This document shows positions 11,626-24,620 of a stretch of 64,000 nucleotides of DNA, in pieces. A program made the translations under genes and the position numbers. The notes beneath the pieces are model-generated. The model was not told where the DNA came from. It saw nothing but the letters and a program-made list of their open reading frames with translations, and did no database searches. Source of the stretch: Auanema rhodensis (lineage: Eukaryota > Nematoda > Chromadorea > Rhabditida > Rhabditidae); NCBI GenBank assembly GCA_964057225.1, contig OZ059900.1, positions 18,615,638 to 18,679,637 of the forward strand, written 5' to 3'. Numbering within the stretch: position 1 is the first letter of the stretch; every line of letters starts with the position of its first letter.

Positions 11626-13677
11626 TGCTGAACACTAGAAAAATACAAAAACACAGTATTTCCCATGAGAAATATTTTATTATGCTGGAAAACCAGTTTT
11701 TGGAAATTTCGCTGTAAACAAGGTTTTGACTTACGATTTCATGTGTTCAAACTCATGCAATGTCAATGAAACCTAGCTCAAAATTGTTTGTACAACGTCT
11801 AGTTCCACTTTCACGACAAAAAAACAGGGGTTAGAAAATTAAGGAAATTAGCATATTCTGAGGGCACGCCCCTTATGGCTAATATTGATTAAATCGATTT
11901 TTGTTCATATGAGTCGTCAAATGCAACGAATTTCAGCGTGTTACATACTAAAATGAAGCATTTCACATGCTGAACACTAGAAAAATACAAAAACACAGTA
12001 TTTCCCATGAGAAATATTTTATTATGCTGGAAAACCAGTTTTTGGAAATTTCGCTGTAAACAAGGTTTTGACTTACGATTTCATGTGTTCAAACTCATGC
12101 AATGTCAATGAAACCTAGCTCAAAATTGTTCGTACAACGTCTAGTTCCACTTTCACGACAAAAAAACAGGGGTTAGAAAATTAAGGAAATTAGCATATTC
12201 TGAGGGCACGCCCCTTATGGCTAATATTGATTAAATCGATTTTTGTTCATATGAGTCGTCAAATGCAACGAATTTCAGCGTGTTACATACTAAAATGAAG
12301 CATTTTACATGCTGAACACTAGAAGAATACAAAAACACAGTATTTCCCATGAGAAATATTTTATTATGCTGGAAAACCAGTTTTTGGAAATTTCGCTGTA
12401 AACAAGGTTTTGACTTACGATTTCATGTGTTCAAACTCATGCAATGTCAATGAAACCTAGCTCAAAATTGTTCGTACAACGTCTAGTTCCACTTTCACGA
12501 CAAAAAAACAGGGGTTAGAAAATTAAGGAAATTAGCATATTCTGAGGGCACGCCCCTTATGGCTAATATTGATTAAATCGATTTTTGTTCATATGAGTCG
12601 TCAAATGCAACGAATTTCAGCGTGTTACATACTAAAATGAAGCATTTTACATGCTGAACACTAGAAGAATACAAAAACACAGTATTTCCCATGAGAAATA
12701 TTTTATTATGCTGGAAAACCAGTTTTTGGAAATTTCGCTGTAAACAAGGTTTTGACTTACGATTTCATGTGTTCAAACTCATGCAATGTCAATGAAACCT
12801 AGCTCAAAATTGTTCGTACAACGTCTAGTTCCACTTTCACGACAAAAAAACAGGGGTTAGAAAATTAAGGAAATTAGCATATTCTGAGGGCACGCCCCTT
12901 ATGGCTAATATTGATTAAATCGATTTTTGTTCATATGAGTCGTCAAATGCAACGAATTTCAGCGTGTTACATACTAAAATGAAGCATTTTACATGCTGAA
13001 CACTAGAAGAATACAAAAACACAGTATTTCCCATGAGAAATATTTTATTATGCTGGAAAACCAGTTTTTGGAAATTTCGCTGTAAACAAGGTTTTGACTT
13101 ACGATTTCATGTGTTCAAACTCATGCAATGTCAATGAAACCTAGCTCAAAATTGTTCGTACAACGTCTAGTTCCACTTTCACGACAAAAAAACAGGGGTT
13201 AGAAAATTAAGGAAATTAGCATATTCTGAGGGCACGCCCCTTATGGCTAATATTGATTAAATCGATTTTTGTTCATATGAGTCGTCAAATGCAACGAATT
13301 TCAGCGTGTTACATACTAAAATGAAACATTTTACATGCTGAACACTAGAAGAATACAAAAACACAGTATTTCCCATGAGAAATATTTTATTATGCTGGAA
13401 AACCAGTTTTTGGAAATTTCGCTGTAAACAAGGTTTTGACTTACGATTTCATGTGTTCAAACTCATGCAATGTCAATGAAACCCAGCTCAAAATTGTTCG
13501 TACAACGTCTAGTTCCACTTTCACGACAAAAAAACAGGGGTTAGAAAATTAAGGAAATTAGCATATTCTGAGGGCAAGCCCCTTATGGCTAATATTGATT
13601 AAATCGATTTTTGTTCATATGAGTCGTCAAATGCAACGAATTTCAGCGTGTTACATACTAAAATGAAGCATTTTACA
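11626..13677. repeat. T164+C339 boundary and G16 run, first copy (m35-m40)
   Basis: T164+C339, plain, G16, G16, G16+A333, G16+A242 (m40 also C149). The same series occurs at 22911-24620 and 45825-47534 with one fewer G16 monomer. It always follows the last C135 monomer of a cycling block. Confidence 0.88.
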
Positions 13678-16070
13678 TGCTGAACACTAGAAAAATACAA
13701 AAACACAGTATTTCCCATGAGAAATATTTTATTATGCTGGAAAACCAGTTTTTGGAAATTTCGCTGTAAACAAGGTTTTGACTTACGATTTCATGTGTTC
13801 AAACTCATGCAATGTCAATGAAACCTAGCTCAAAATTGTTCGTACAACGTCTAGTTCCACTTTCACGACAAAAAAACAGGGGTTAGAAAATTAAAGAAAT
13901 TAGCATATTCTGAGGGCACGCCCCTTATGGCTAATATTGATTAAATCGATTTTTGTTCATATGAGTCGTCAAATGCAACGAATTTCAGCGTGTTACATAC
14001 TAAAATGAAGCATTTTACATGCTAAACACTAGAAAAATACAAAAACACAGTATTTCCCATGAGAAATATTTTATTATGCTGGAAAACCAGTTTTTGGAAA
14101 TTTCGCTGTAAACAAGGTTTTGACTTACGATTTCATGTGTTCAAACTCATGCAATGTCAATGAAACCTAGCTCAAAATTGTTCGTACAACGTCTAGTTCC
14201 ACTTTCACGACAAAAAACAGGGGTTAGAAAATTAAGGAAATTAGCATATTCTGAGGGCACGCCCCTTATGGCTAATATTGATTAAATCGATTTTTGTTCA
14301 TATGAGTCGTCAAATGCAACGAATTTCAGCGTGTTACATACTAAAATGAAGCATTTTACATGCTGAACACTAGAAAAATACAAAAACACAGTATTTCCCA
14401 TGAGAAATATTTTATTATGCTGGAAAACCAGTTTTTGGAAATTTCGCTGTAAACAAGGTTTTGACTTACGATTTCATGTGTTCAAACTCATGTAATGTCA
14501 ATGAAACCTAGCTCAAAATTGTTCGTACAACGTCTAGTTCCACTTTCACGACAAAAAAACAGGGGTTAGAAAATTAAGGAAATTAGCATATTCTGAGGGC
14601 ACGCCCCTTATGGCTAATATTGATTAAATCGATTTTTGTTCATATGAGTCGTCAAATGCAACGAATTTCAGCGTGTTACATACTAAAATGAAGCATTTTA
14701 CATGCTAAACACTAGAAAAATACAAAAACACAGTATTTCCCATGAGAAATATTTTATTATGCTGGAAAACCAGTTTTTGGAAATTTCGCTGTAAACAAAG
14801 TTTTGACTTACGATTTCATGTGTTCAAACTCATGCAATGTCAATGAAACCTAGCTCAAAATTGTTCGTACAACGTCTAGTTCCACTTTCACGACAAAAAA
14901 ACAGGGGTTAGAAAATTAAGGAAATTAACATATTCTGAGGGCACGCCCCTTATGGCTAATATTGATTAAATCGATTTTTGTTCATATGAGTCGTCAAATG
15001 CAACGAATTTCAGCGTGTTACATACTAAAATGAAGCATTTTACATGCTGAACACTAGAAAAATACAAAAACACAGTATTTCCCATGAGAAATATTTTATT
15101 ATGCTGGAAAACCAGTTTTTGGAAATTTCGCTGTAAACAAGGTTTTGACTTACGATTTCATGTGTTCAAACTCATGCAATGTCAATGAAACCTAGCTCAA
15201 AATTGTTCGTACAACGTCTAGTTCCACTTTCACGACAAAAAAACAGGGGTTAGAAAATTAAGGAAATTAGCATATTCTGAGGGCACGCCCCTTATGGCTA
15301 ATATTGATTAAATCGATTTTTGTTCATATGAGTCGTCAAATGCAACGAATTTCAGCGTGTTACATACTAAAATGAAGCATTTTACATGCTGAACACTAGA
15401 AAAATACAAAAACACAGTATTTCCCATGAGAAATATTTTATTATGCTGGAAAACCAGTTTTTGGAAATTTCGCTGTAAACAAGGTTTTGACTTACGATTT
15501 CATGTGTTCAAACTCATGTAATGTCAATGAAACCTAGCTCAAAATTGTTCGTACAACGTCTAGTTCCACTTTCACGACAAAAAAACAGGGGTTAGAAAAT
15601 TAAGGAAATTAGCATATTCTGAGGGCACGCCCCTTATGGCTAATATTGATTAAATCGATTTTTGTTCATATGAGTCGTCAAATGCAACGAATTTCAGCGT
15701 GTTACATACTAAAATGAAGCATTTTACATGCTAAACACTAGAAAAATACAAAAACACAGTATTTCCCATGAGAAATATTTTATTATGCTGGAAAACCAGT
15801 TTTTGGAAATTTCGCTGTAAACAAAGTTTTGACTTACGATTTCATGTGTTCAAACTCATGCAATGTCAATGAAACCTAGCTCAAAATTGTTTGTACAACG
15901 TCTAGTTCCACTTTCACGACAAAAAAACAGGGGTTAGAAAATTAAGGAAATTAGCATATTCTGAGGGCACGCCCCTTATGGCTAATATTGATTAAATCGA
16001 TTTTTGTTCATATGAGTCGTCAAATGCAACGAATTTCAGCGTGTTACATACTAAAATGAAGCATTTTACA
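13678..16070. repeat. A5/T133/A97 sub-block, second copy (m41-m47)
   Basis: Seven monomers that match m14-m20 one for one: A218; A5 with six A; T133; A5+A97+A226; plain; T133; A5+A97+T164. The only clear difference is that m44 keeps the two bases deleted in m17. The offset to the first copy is 9,231 bp at its start. Confidence 0.88.
14020..14360. repeat. Length-variant monomer m42, 341 bp (A-run shortened)
   Basis: Six A at 14212-14217 together with A5, as in m15. It lies exactly 9,231 bp downstream of m15 and marks the second copy of the super-repeat. Confidence 0.93.
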
Positions 16071-19000
16071 TGCTGAACACTAGAAAAATACAAAAACACA
16101 GTATTTCCTATGAGAAATATTTTATTATGCTGGAAAACCAGTTTTTGGAAATTTCGCTGTAAACAAGGTTTTGACTTACGATTTCATGTGTTCAAACTCA
16201 TGCAATGTCAATGAAACCTAGCTCAAAATTGTTCGTACAACGTCTAGTTCCACTTTCACGACAAAAAAACAGGGGTTAGAAAATTAAGGAAATTAGCATA
16301 TTCTGAGGGCACGCCCCTTATGGCTAATATTGATTAAATCGATTTTTGTTCATATGAGTCGTCAAATGCAACGAATTTCAGCGTGTTACATACTAAAATG
16401 AAGCATTTTACATGCTGAACACTAGAAAAATACAAAAACACAGTATTTCCCATGAGAAATATTTTATTATGCTGGAAAACCAGTTTTTGGAAATTTCGCT
16501 GTAAACAAGGTTTTGACTTACGATTTCATGTGTTCAAACTCATGCAATGTCAATGAAACCTAGCTCAAAATTGTTCGTACAACGTCTAGTTCCACTTTCA
16601 CGACAAAAAAACAGGGGTTAGAAAATTAAGGAAATTAGCATATTCTGAGGGCACGCCCCTTATGGCTAATATTGATTAAATCGATTTTTGTTCATATGAG
16701 TCGTCAAATGCAACGAATTTCAGCGTGTTACATACTAAAATGAAGCATTTTACATGCTGAACACTAGAAAAATACAAAAACACAGTATTTCCCATGAGAA
16801 ATATTTTATTATGCTGGAAAACCAGTTTTTGGAAATTTCGCTGTAAACAAGGTTTTGACTTACGATTTCATGTGTTCAAACTCATGCAATGTCAATGAAA
16901 CCTAGCTCAAAATTGTTCGTACAACGTCTAGTTCCACTTTCACGACAAAAAAACAAGGGTTAGAAAATTAAGGAAATTAGCATATTCTGAGGGCACGCCC
17001 CTTATGGCTAATATTGATTAAATCGATTTTTGTTCATATGAGTCGTCAAATGCAACGAATTTCAGCGTGTTACATACTAAAATGAAGCATTTTACATGCT
17101 GAACACTAGAAAAATACAAAAACACAGTATTTCCCATGAGAAATATTTTATTATGCTGGAAAACCAGTTTTTGGAAATTTCGCTGTAAACAAGGTTTTGA
17201 CTTACGATTTCATGTGTTCAAACTCATGCAATGTCAATGAAACCTAGCTCAAAATTGTTCGTACAACGTCTAGTTTCACTTTCACGACAAAAAAACAGGG
17301 GTTAGAAAACTAAGGAAATTAGCATATTCTGAGGGCACGCCCCTTATGGCTAATATTGATTAAATCGATTTTTGTTCATATGAGTCGTCAAATGCAACGA
17401 ATTTCAGCGTGTTACATACTAAAATGAAGCATTTTACATGCTGAACACTAGAAAAATACAAAAACACAGTATTTCCCATGAGAAATATTTTATTATGCTG
17501 GAAAACCAGTTTTTGGAAATTTCGCTGTAAACAAGGTTTTGACTTACGATTTCATGTGTTCAAACTCATGCAATGTCAATGAAACCTAGCTCAAAATTGT
17601 TCGTACAACGTCTAGTTTCACTTTCACGACAAAAAAACAGGGGTTAGAAAACTAAGGAAATTAGCATATTCTGAGGGCACGCCCCTTATGGCTAATATTG
17701 ATTAAATCGATTTTTGTTCATATGAGTCGTCAAATGCAACGAATTTCAGCGTGTTACATACTAAAATGAAGCATTTTACATGCTGAACACTAGAAAAATA
17801 CAAAAACACAGTATTTCCCATGAGAAATATTTTATTATGCTGGAAAACCAGTTTTTGGAAATTTCGCTGTAAACAAGGTTTTGACTTACGATTTCATGTG
17901 TTCAAACTCATGCAATGTCAATGAAACCTAGCTCAAAATTGTTTGTACAACGTCTAGTTCCACTTTCACGACAAAAAAACAGGGGTTAGAAAATTAAGGA
18001 AATTAGCATATTCTGAGGGCACGCCCCTTATGGCTAATATTGATTAAATCGATTTTTGTTCATATGAGTCGTCAAATGCAACGAATTTCAGCGTGTTACA
18101 TACTAAAATGAAGCATTTTACATGCTGAACACTAGAAAAATACAAAAACACAGTATTTCCCATGAGAAATATTTTATTATGCTGGAAAACCAGTTTTTGG
18201 AAATTTCGCTGTAAACAAGGTTTTGACTTACGATTTCATGTGTTCAAACTCATGCACTGTCAATGAAACCTAGCTCAAAATTGTTCGTACAACGTCTAGT
18301 TCCACTTTCACGACAAAAAAACAGGGGTTAGAAAATTAAGGAAATTAGCATATTCTGAGGGCACGCCCCTTATGGCTAATATTGATTAAATCGATTTTTG
18401 TTCATATGAGTCGTCAAATGCAACGAATTTCAGCGTGTTACATACTAAAATGAAGCATTTTACATGCTGAACACTAGAAAAATACAAAAACACAGTATTT
18501 CCTATGAGAAATATTTTATTATGCTGGAAAACCAGTTTTTGGAAATTTCGCTGTAAACAAGGTTTTGACTTACGATTTCATGTGTTCAAACTCATGCAAT
18601 GTCAATGAAACCTAGCTCAAAATTGTTCGTACAACGTCTAGTTCCACTTTCACGACAAAAAAACAGGGGTTAGAAAATTAAGGAAATTAGCATATTCTGA
18701 GGGCACGCCCCTTATGGCTAATATTGATTAAATCGATTTTTGTTCATATGAGTCGTCAAATGCAACGAATTTCAGCGTGTTACATACTAAAATGAAGCAT
18801 TTTACATGCTGAACACTAGAAAAATACAAAAACACAGTATTTCCCATGAGAAATATTTTATTATGCTGGAAAACCAGTTTTTGGAAATTTCGCTGTAAAC
18901 AAGGTTTTGACTTACGATTTCATGTGTTCAAACTCATGCAATGTCAATGAAACCTAGCTCAAAATTGTTCGTACAACGTCTAGTTCCACTTTCACGACAA

Positions 19001-22000
19001 AAAAACAGGGGTTAGAAAATTAAGGAAATTAGCATATTCTGAGGGCACGCCCCTTATGGCTAATATTGATTAAATCGATTTTTGTTCATATGAGTCGTCA
19101 AATGCAACGAATTTCAGCGTGTTACATACTAAAATGAAGCATTTTACATGCTGAACACTAGAAAAATACAAAAACACAGTATTTCCTATGAGAAATATTT
19201 TATTATGCTGGAAAACCAGTTTTTGGAAATTTCGCTGTAAACAAGGTTTTGACTTACGATTTCATGTGTTCAAACTCATGCAATGTCAATGAAACCTAGC
19301 TCAAAATTGTTCGTACAACGTCTAGTTCCACTTTCACGACAAAAAAACAGGGGTTAGAAAATTAAGGAAATTAGCATATTCTGAGGGCACGCCCCTTATG
19401 GCTAATATTGATTAAATCGATTTTTGTTCATATGAGTCGTCAAATGCAACGAATTTCAGCGTGTTACATACTAAAATGAAGCATTTTACATGCTGAACAC
19501 TAGAAAAATACAAAAACACAGTATTTCCCATGAGAAATATTTTATTATGCTGGAAAACCAGTTTTTGGAAATTTCGCTGTAAACAAGGTTTTGACTTACG
19601 ATTTCATGTGTTCAAACTCATGCAATGTCAATGAAACCTAGCTCAAAATTGTTCGTACAACGTCTAGTTCCACTTTCACGACAAAAAAACAAGGGTTAGA
19701 AAATTAAGGAAATTAGCATATTCTGAGGGCACGCCCCTTATGGCTAATATTGATTAAATCGATTTTTGTTCATATGAGTCGTCAAATGCAACGAATTTCA
19801 GCGTGTTACATACTAAAATGAAGCATTTTACATGCTGAACACTAAAAAAATACAAAAACACAGTATTTCCCATGAGAAATATTTTATTATGCTGGAAAAC
19901 CAGTTTTTGGAAATTTCGCTGTAAACAAGGTTTTGACTTACGATTTCATGTGTTCAAACTCATGCAATGTCAATGAAACCTAGCTCAAAATTGTTCGTAC
20001 AACGTCTAGTTTCACTTTCACGACAAAAAAACAGGGGTTAGAAAACTAAGGAAATTAGCATATTCTGAGGGCACGCCCCTTATGGCTAATATTGATTAAA
20101 TCGATTTTTGTTCATATGAGTCGTCAAATGCAACGAATTTCAGCGTGTTACATACTAAAATGAAGCATTTTACATGCTGAACACTAGAAAAATACAAAAA
20201 CACAGTATTTCCCATGAGAAATATTTTATTATGCTGGAAAACCAGTTTTTGGAAATTTCGCTGTAAACAAGGTTTTGACTTACGATTTCATGTGTTCAAA
20301 CTCATGCAATGTCAATGAAACCTAGCTCAAAATTGTTCGTACAACGTCTAGTTTCACTTTCACGACAAAAAAACAGGGGTTAGAAAACTAAGGAAATTAG
20401 CATATTCTGAGGGCACGCCCCTTATGGCTAATATTGATTAAATCGATTTTTGTTCATATGAGTCGTCAAATGCAACGAATTTCAGCGTGTTACATACTAA
20501 AATGAAGCATTTTACATGCTGAACACTAGAAAAATACAAAAACACAGTATTTCCCATGAGAAATATTTTATTATGCTGGAAAACCAGTTTTTGGAAATTT
20601 CGCTGTAAACAAGGTTTTGACTTACGATTTCATGTGTTCAAACTCATGCAATGTCAATGAAACCTAGCTCAAAATTGTTTGTACAACGTCTAGTTCCACT
20701 TTCACGACAAAAAAACAGGGGTTAGAAAATTAAGGAAATTAGCATATTCTGAGGGCACGCCCCTTATGGCTAATATTGATTAAATCGATTTTTGTTCATA
20801 TGAGTCGTCAAATGCAACGAATTTCAGCGTGTTACATACTAAAATGAAGCATTTTACATGCTGAACACTAGAAAAATACAAAAACACAGTATTTCCCATG
20901 AGAAATATTTTATTATGCTGGAAAACCAGTTTTTGGAAATTTCGCTGTAAACAAGGTTTTGACTTACGATTTCATGTGTTCAAACTCATGCACTGTCAAT
21001 GAAACCTAGCTCAAAATTGTTCGTACAACGTCTAGTTCCACTTTCACGACAAAAAAACAGGGGTTAGAAAATTAAGGAAATTAGCATATTCTGAGGGCAC
21101 GCCCCTTATGGCTAATATTGATTAAATCGATTTTTGTTCATATGAGTCGTCAAATGCAACGAATTTCAGCGTGTTACATACTAAAATGAAGCATTTTACA
21201 TGCTGAACACTAGAAAAATACAAAAACACAGTATTTCCTATGAGAAATATTTTATTATGCTGGAAAACCAGTTTTTGGAAATTTCGCTGTAAACAAGGTT
21301 TTGACTTACGATTTCATGTGTTCAAACTCATGCAATGTCAATGAAACCTAGCTCAAAATTGTTCGTACAACGTCTAGTTCCACTTTCACGACAAAAAAAC
21401 AGGGGTTAGAAAATTAAGGAAATTAGCATATTCTGAGGGCACGCCCCTTATGGCTAATATTGATTAAATCGATTTTTGTTCATATGAGTCGTCAAATGCA
21501 ACGAATTTCAGCGTGTTACATACTAAAATGAAGCATTTTACATGCTGAACACTAGAAAAATACAAAAACACAGTATTTCCCATGAGAAATATTTTATTAT
21601 GCTGGAAAACCAGTTTTTGGAAATTTCGCTGTAAACAAGGTTTTGACTTACGATTTCATGTGTTCAAACTCATGCAATGTCAATGAAACCTAGCTCAAAA
21701 TTGTTCGTACAACGTCTAGTTCCACTTTCACGACAAAAAAACAGGGGTTAGAAAATTAAGGAAATTAGCATATTCTGAGGGCACGCCCCTTATGGCTAAT
21801 ATTGATTAAATCGATTTTTGTTCATATGAGTCGTCAAATGCAACGAATTTCAGCGTGTTACATACTAAAATGAAGCATTTTACATGCTGAACACTAGAAA
21901 AATACAAAAACACAGTATTTCCCATGAGAAATATTTTATTATGCTGGAAAACCAGTTTTTGGAAATTTCGCTGTAAACAAGGTTTTGACTTACGATTTCA

Positions 22001-22910
22001 TGTGTTCAAACTCATGCAATGTCAATAAAACCTAGCTCAAAATTGTTCGTACAACGTCTAGTTCCACTTTCACGACAAAAAAACAAGGGTTAGAAAATTA
22101 AGGAAATTAGCATATTCTGAGGGCACGCCCCTTATGGCTAATATTGATTAAATCGATTTTTGTTCATATGAGTCGTCAAATGCAACGAATTTCAGCGTGT
22201 TACATACTAAAATGAAGCATTTTACATGCTGAACACTAGAAAAATACAAAAACACAGTATTTCCCATGAGAAATATTTTATTATGCTGGAAAACCAGTTT
22301 TTGGAAATTTCGCTGTAAACAAGGTTTTGACTTACGATTTCATGTGTTCAAACTCATGCAATGTCAATGAAACCTAGCTCAAAATTGTTCGTACAACGTC
22401 TAGTTTCACTTTCACGACAAAAAAACAGGGGTTAGAAAACTAAGGAAATTAGCATATTCTGAGGGCACGCCCCTTATGGCTAATATTGATTAAATCGATT
22501 TTTGTTCATATGAGTCGTCAAATGCAACGAATTTCAGCGTGTTACATACTAAAATGAAGCATTTTACATGCTGAACACTAGAAAAATACAAAAACACAGT
22601 ATTTCCCATGAGAAATATTTTATTATGCTGGAAAACCAGTTTTTGGAAATTTCGCTGTAAACAAGGTTTTGACTTACGATTTCATGTGTTCAAACTCATG
22701 CACTGTCAATGAAACCTAGCTCAAAATTGTTCGTACAACGTCTAGTTCCACTTTCACGACAAAAAAACAGGGGTTAGAAAATTAAGGAAATTAGCATATT
22801 CTGAGGGCACGCCCCTTATGGCTAATATTGATTAAATCGATTTTTGTTCATATGAGTCGTCAAATGCAACGAATTTCAGCGTGTTACATACTAAAATGAA
22901 GCATTTTACA
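16071..22910. repeat. T39-A202-T180/C214-T164-C135 cycling block, second copy (m48-m67)
   Basis: Three rounds of the same series, with member losses and gains: m48-m54; m55-m62 (T39, plain, T39, A202, two T180+C214, T164, C135); m63-m67 (no T164). m59 has A13 and m65 has A143 as private changes. The variable number of T180+C214 and T164 members is whole-monomer copy-number change. Confidence 0.86.
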
Positions 22911-24620
22911 TGCTGAACACTAGAAAAATACAAAAACACAGTATTTCCCATGAGAAATATTTTATTATGCTGGAAAACCAGTTTTTGGAAATTTCGCTGT
23001 AAACAAGGTTTTGACTTACGATTTCATGTGTTCAAACTCATGCAATGTCAATGAAACCTAGCTCAAAATTGTTTGTACAACGTCTAGTTCCACTTTCACG
23101 ACAAAAAAACAGGGGTTAGAAAATTAAGGAAATTAGCATATTCTGAGGGCACGCCCCTTATGGCTAATATTGATTAAATCGATTTTTGTTCATATGAGTC
23201 GTCAAATGCAACGAATTTCAGCGTGTTACATACTAAAATGAAGCATTTCACATGCTGAACACTAGAAAAATACAAAAACACAGTATTTCCCATGAGAAAT
23301 ATTTTATTATGCTGGAAAACCAGTTTTTGGAAATTTCGCTGTAAACAAGGTTTTGACTTACGATTTCATGTGTTCAAACTCATGCAATGTCAATGAAACC
23401 TAGCTCAAAATTGTTCGTACAACGTCTAGTTCCACTTTCACGACAAAAAAACAGGGGTTAGAAAATTAAGGAAATTAGCATATTCTGAGGGCACGCCCCT
23501 TATGGCTAATATTGATTAAATCGATTTTTGTTCATATGAGTCGTCAAATGCAACGAATTTCAGCGTGTTACATACTAAAATGAAGCATTTTACATGCTGA
23601 ACACTAGAAGAATACAAAAACACAGTATTTCCCATGAGAAATATTTTATTATGCTGGAAAACCAGTTTTTGGAAATTTCGCTGTAAACAAGGTTTTGACT
23701 TACGATTTCATGTGTTCAAACTCATGCAATGTCAATGAAACCTAGCTCAAAATTGTTCGTACAACGTCTAGTTCCACTTTCACGACAAAAAAACAGGGGT
23801 TAGAAAATTAAGGAAATTAGCATATTCTGAGGGCACGCCCCTTATGGCTAATATTGATTAAATCGATTTTTGTTCATATGAGTCGTCAAATGCAACGAAT
23901 TTCAGCGTGTTACATACTAAAATGAAGCATTTTACATGCTGAACACTAGAAGAATACAAAAACACAGTATTTCCCATGAGAAATATTTTATTATGCTGGA
24001 AAACCAGTTTTTGGAAATTTCGCTGTAAACAAGGTTTTGACTTACGATTTCATGTGTTCAAACTCATGCAATGTCAATGAAACCTAGCTCAAAATTGTTC
24101 GTACAACGTCTAGTTCCACTTTCACGACAAAAAAACAGGGGTTAGAAAATTAAGGAAATTAGCATATTCTGAGGGCACGCCCCTTATGGCTAATATTGAT
24201 TAAATCGATTTTTGTTCATATGAGTCGTCAAATGCAACGAATTTCAGCGTGTTACATACTAAAATGAAACATTTTACATGCTGAACACTAGAAGAATACA
24301 AAAACACAGTATTTCCCATGAGAAATATTTTATTATGCTGGAAAACCAGTTTTTGGAAATTTCGCTGTAAACAAGGTTTTGACTTACGATTTCATGTGTT
24401 CAAACTCATGCAATGTCAATGAAACCTAGCTCAAAATTGTTCGTACAACGTCTAGTTCCACTTTCACGACAAAAAAACAGGGGTTAGAAAATTAAGGAAA
24501 TTAGCATATTCTGAGGGCAAGCCCCTTATGGCTAATATTGATTAAATCGATTTTTGTTCATATGAGTCGTCAAATGCAACGAATTTCAGCGTGTTACATA
24601 CTAAAATGAAGCATTTTACA
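22911..24620. repeat. T164+C339 boundary and G16 run, second copy (m68-m72)
   Basis: T164+C339, plain, G16, G16+A333, G16+A242. It matches 45825-47534 at an offset of exactly 22,914 bp (67 monomers) with no difference that I noticed. Confidence 0.88.

Larger units (their letters stand above)
4447..13677. repeat. Super-repeat copy 1: 27 monomers (m14-m40), 9,231 bp
   Basis: Ordered variant series: A218; A5 with a shortened A-run; T133; A5+A97+A226 (with a 2-bp deletion); plain; T133; A5+A97+T164; then T39, plain, plain, A202, T180+C214 twice, T164, C135, T39, plain, A202, T180+C214, T164, C135; then T164+C339, plain, three G16 copies (the last with A333) and G16+A242. The next monomer, at 13678, again carries A218 and restarts the same series, so copies 1 and 2 are a direct tandem duplication. 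The shared A-run deletion (m15 and m42) supports common descent. Length is 27 x 342 minus 3 deleted bases. Confidence 0.88.
13678..24620. repeat. Super-repeat copy 2: 32 monomers (m41-m72), 10,943 bp
   Basis: This repeats the series of copy 1: A218; A5 with six A in the A-run; T133; A5+A97+A226; plain; T133; A5+A97+T164; then cycles of T39, plain, A202, T180+C214, T164 and C135; then T164+C339, plain, G16, G16+A333 and G16+A242. Compared with copy 1 it lacks one plain monomer after m48, has extra monomers inside the T39/A202/T180 cycles, and lacks one G16 copy. It also lacks the private 2-bp deletion of m17. These differences are all whole-monomer gains or losses plus a few single bases, as expected for unequal exchange. 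Confidence 0.87.
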
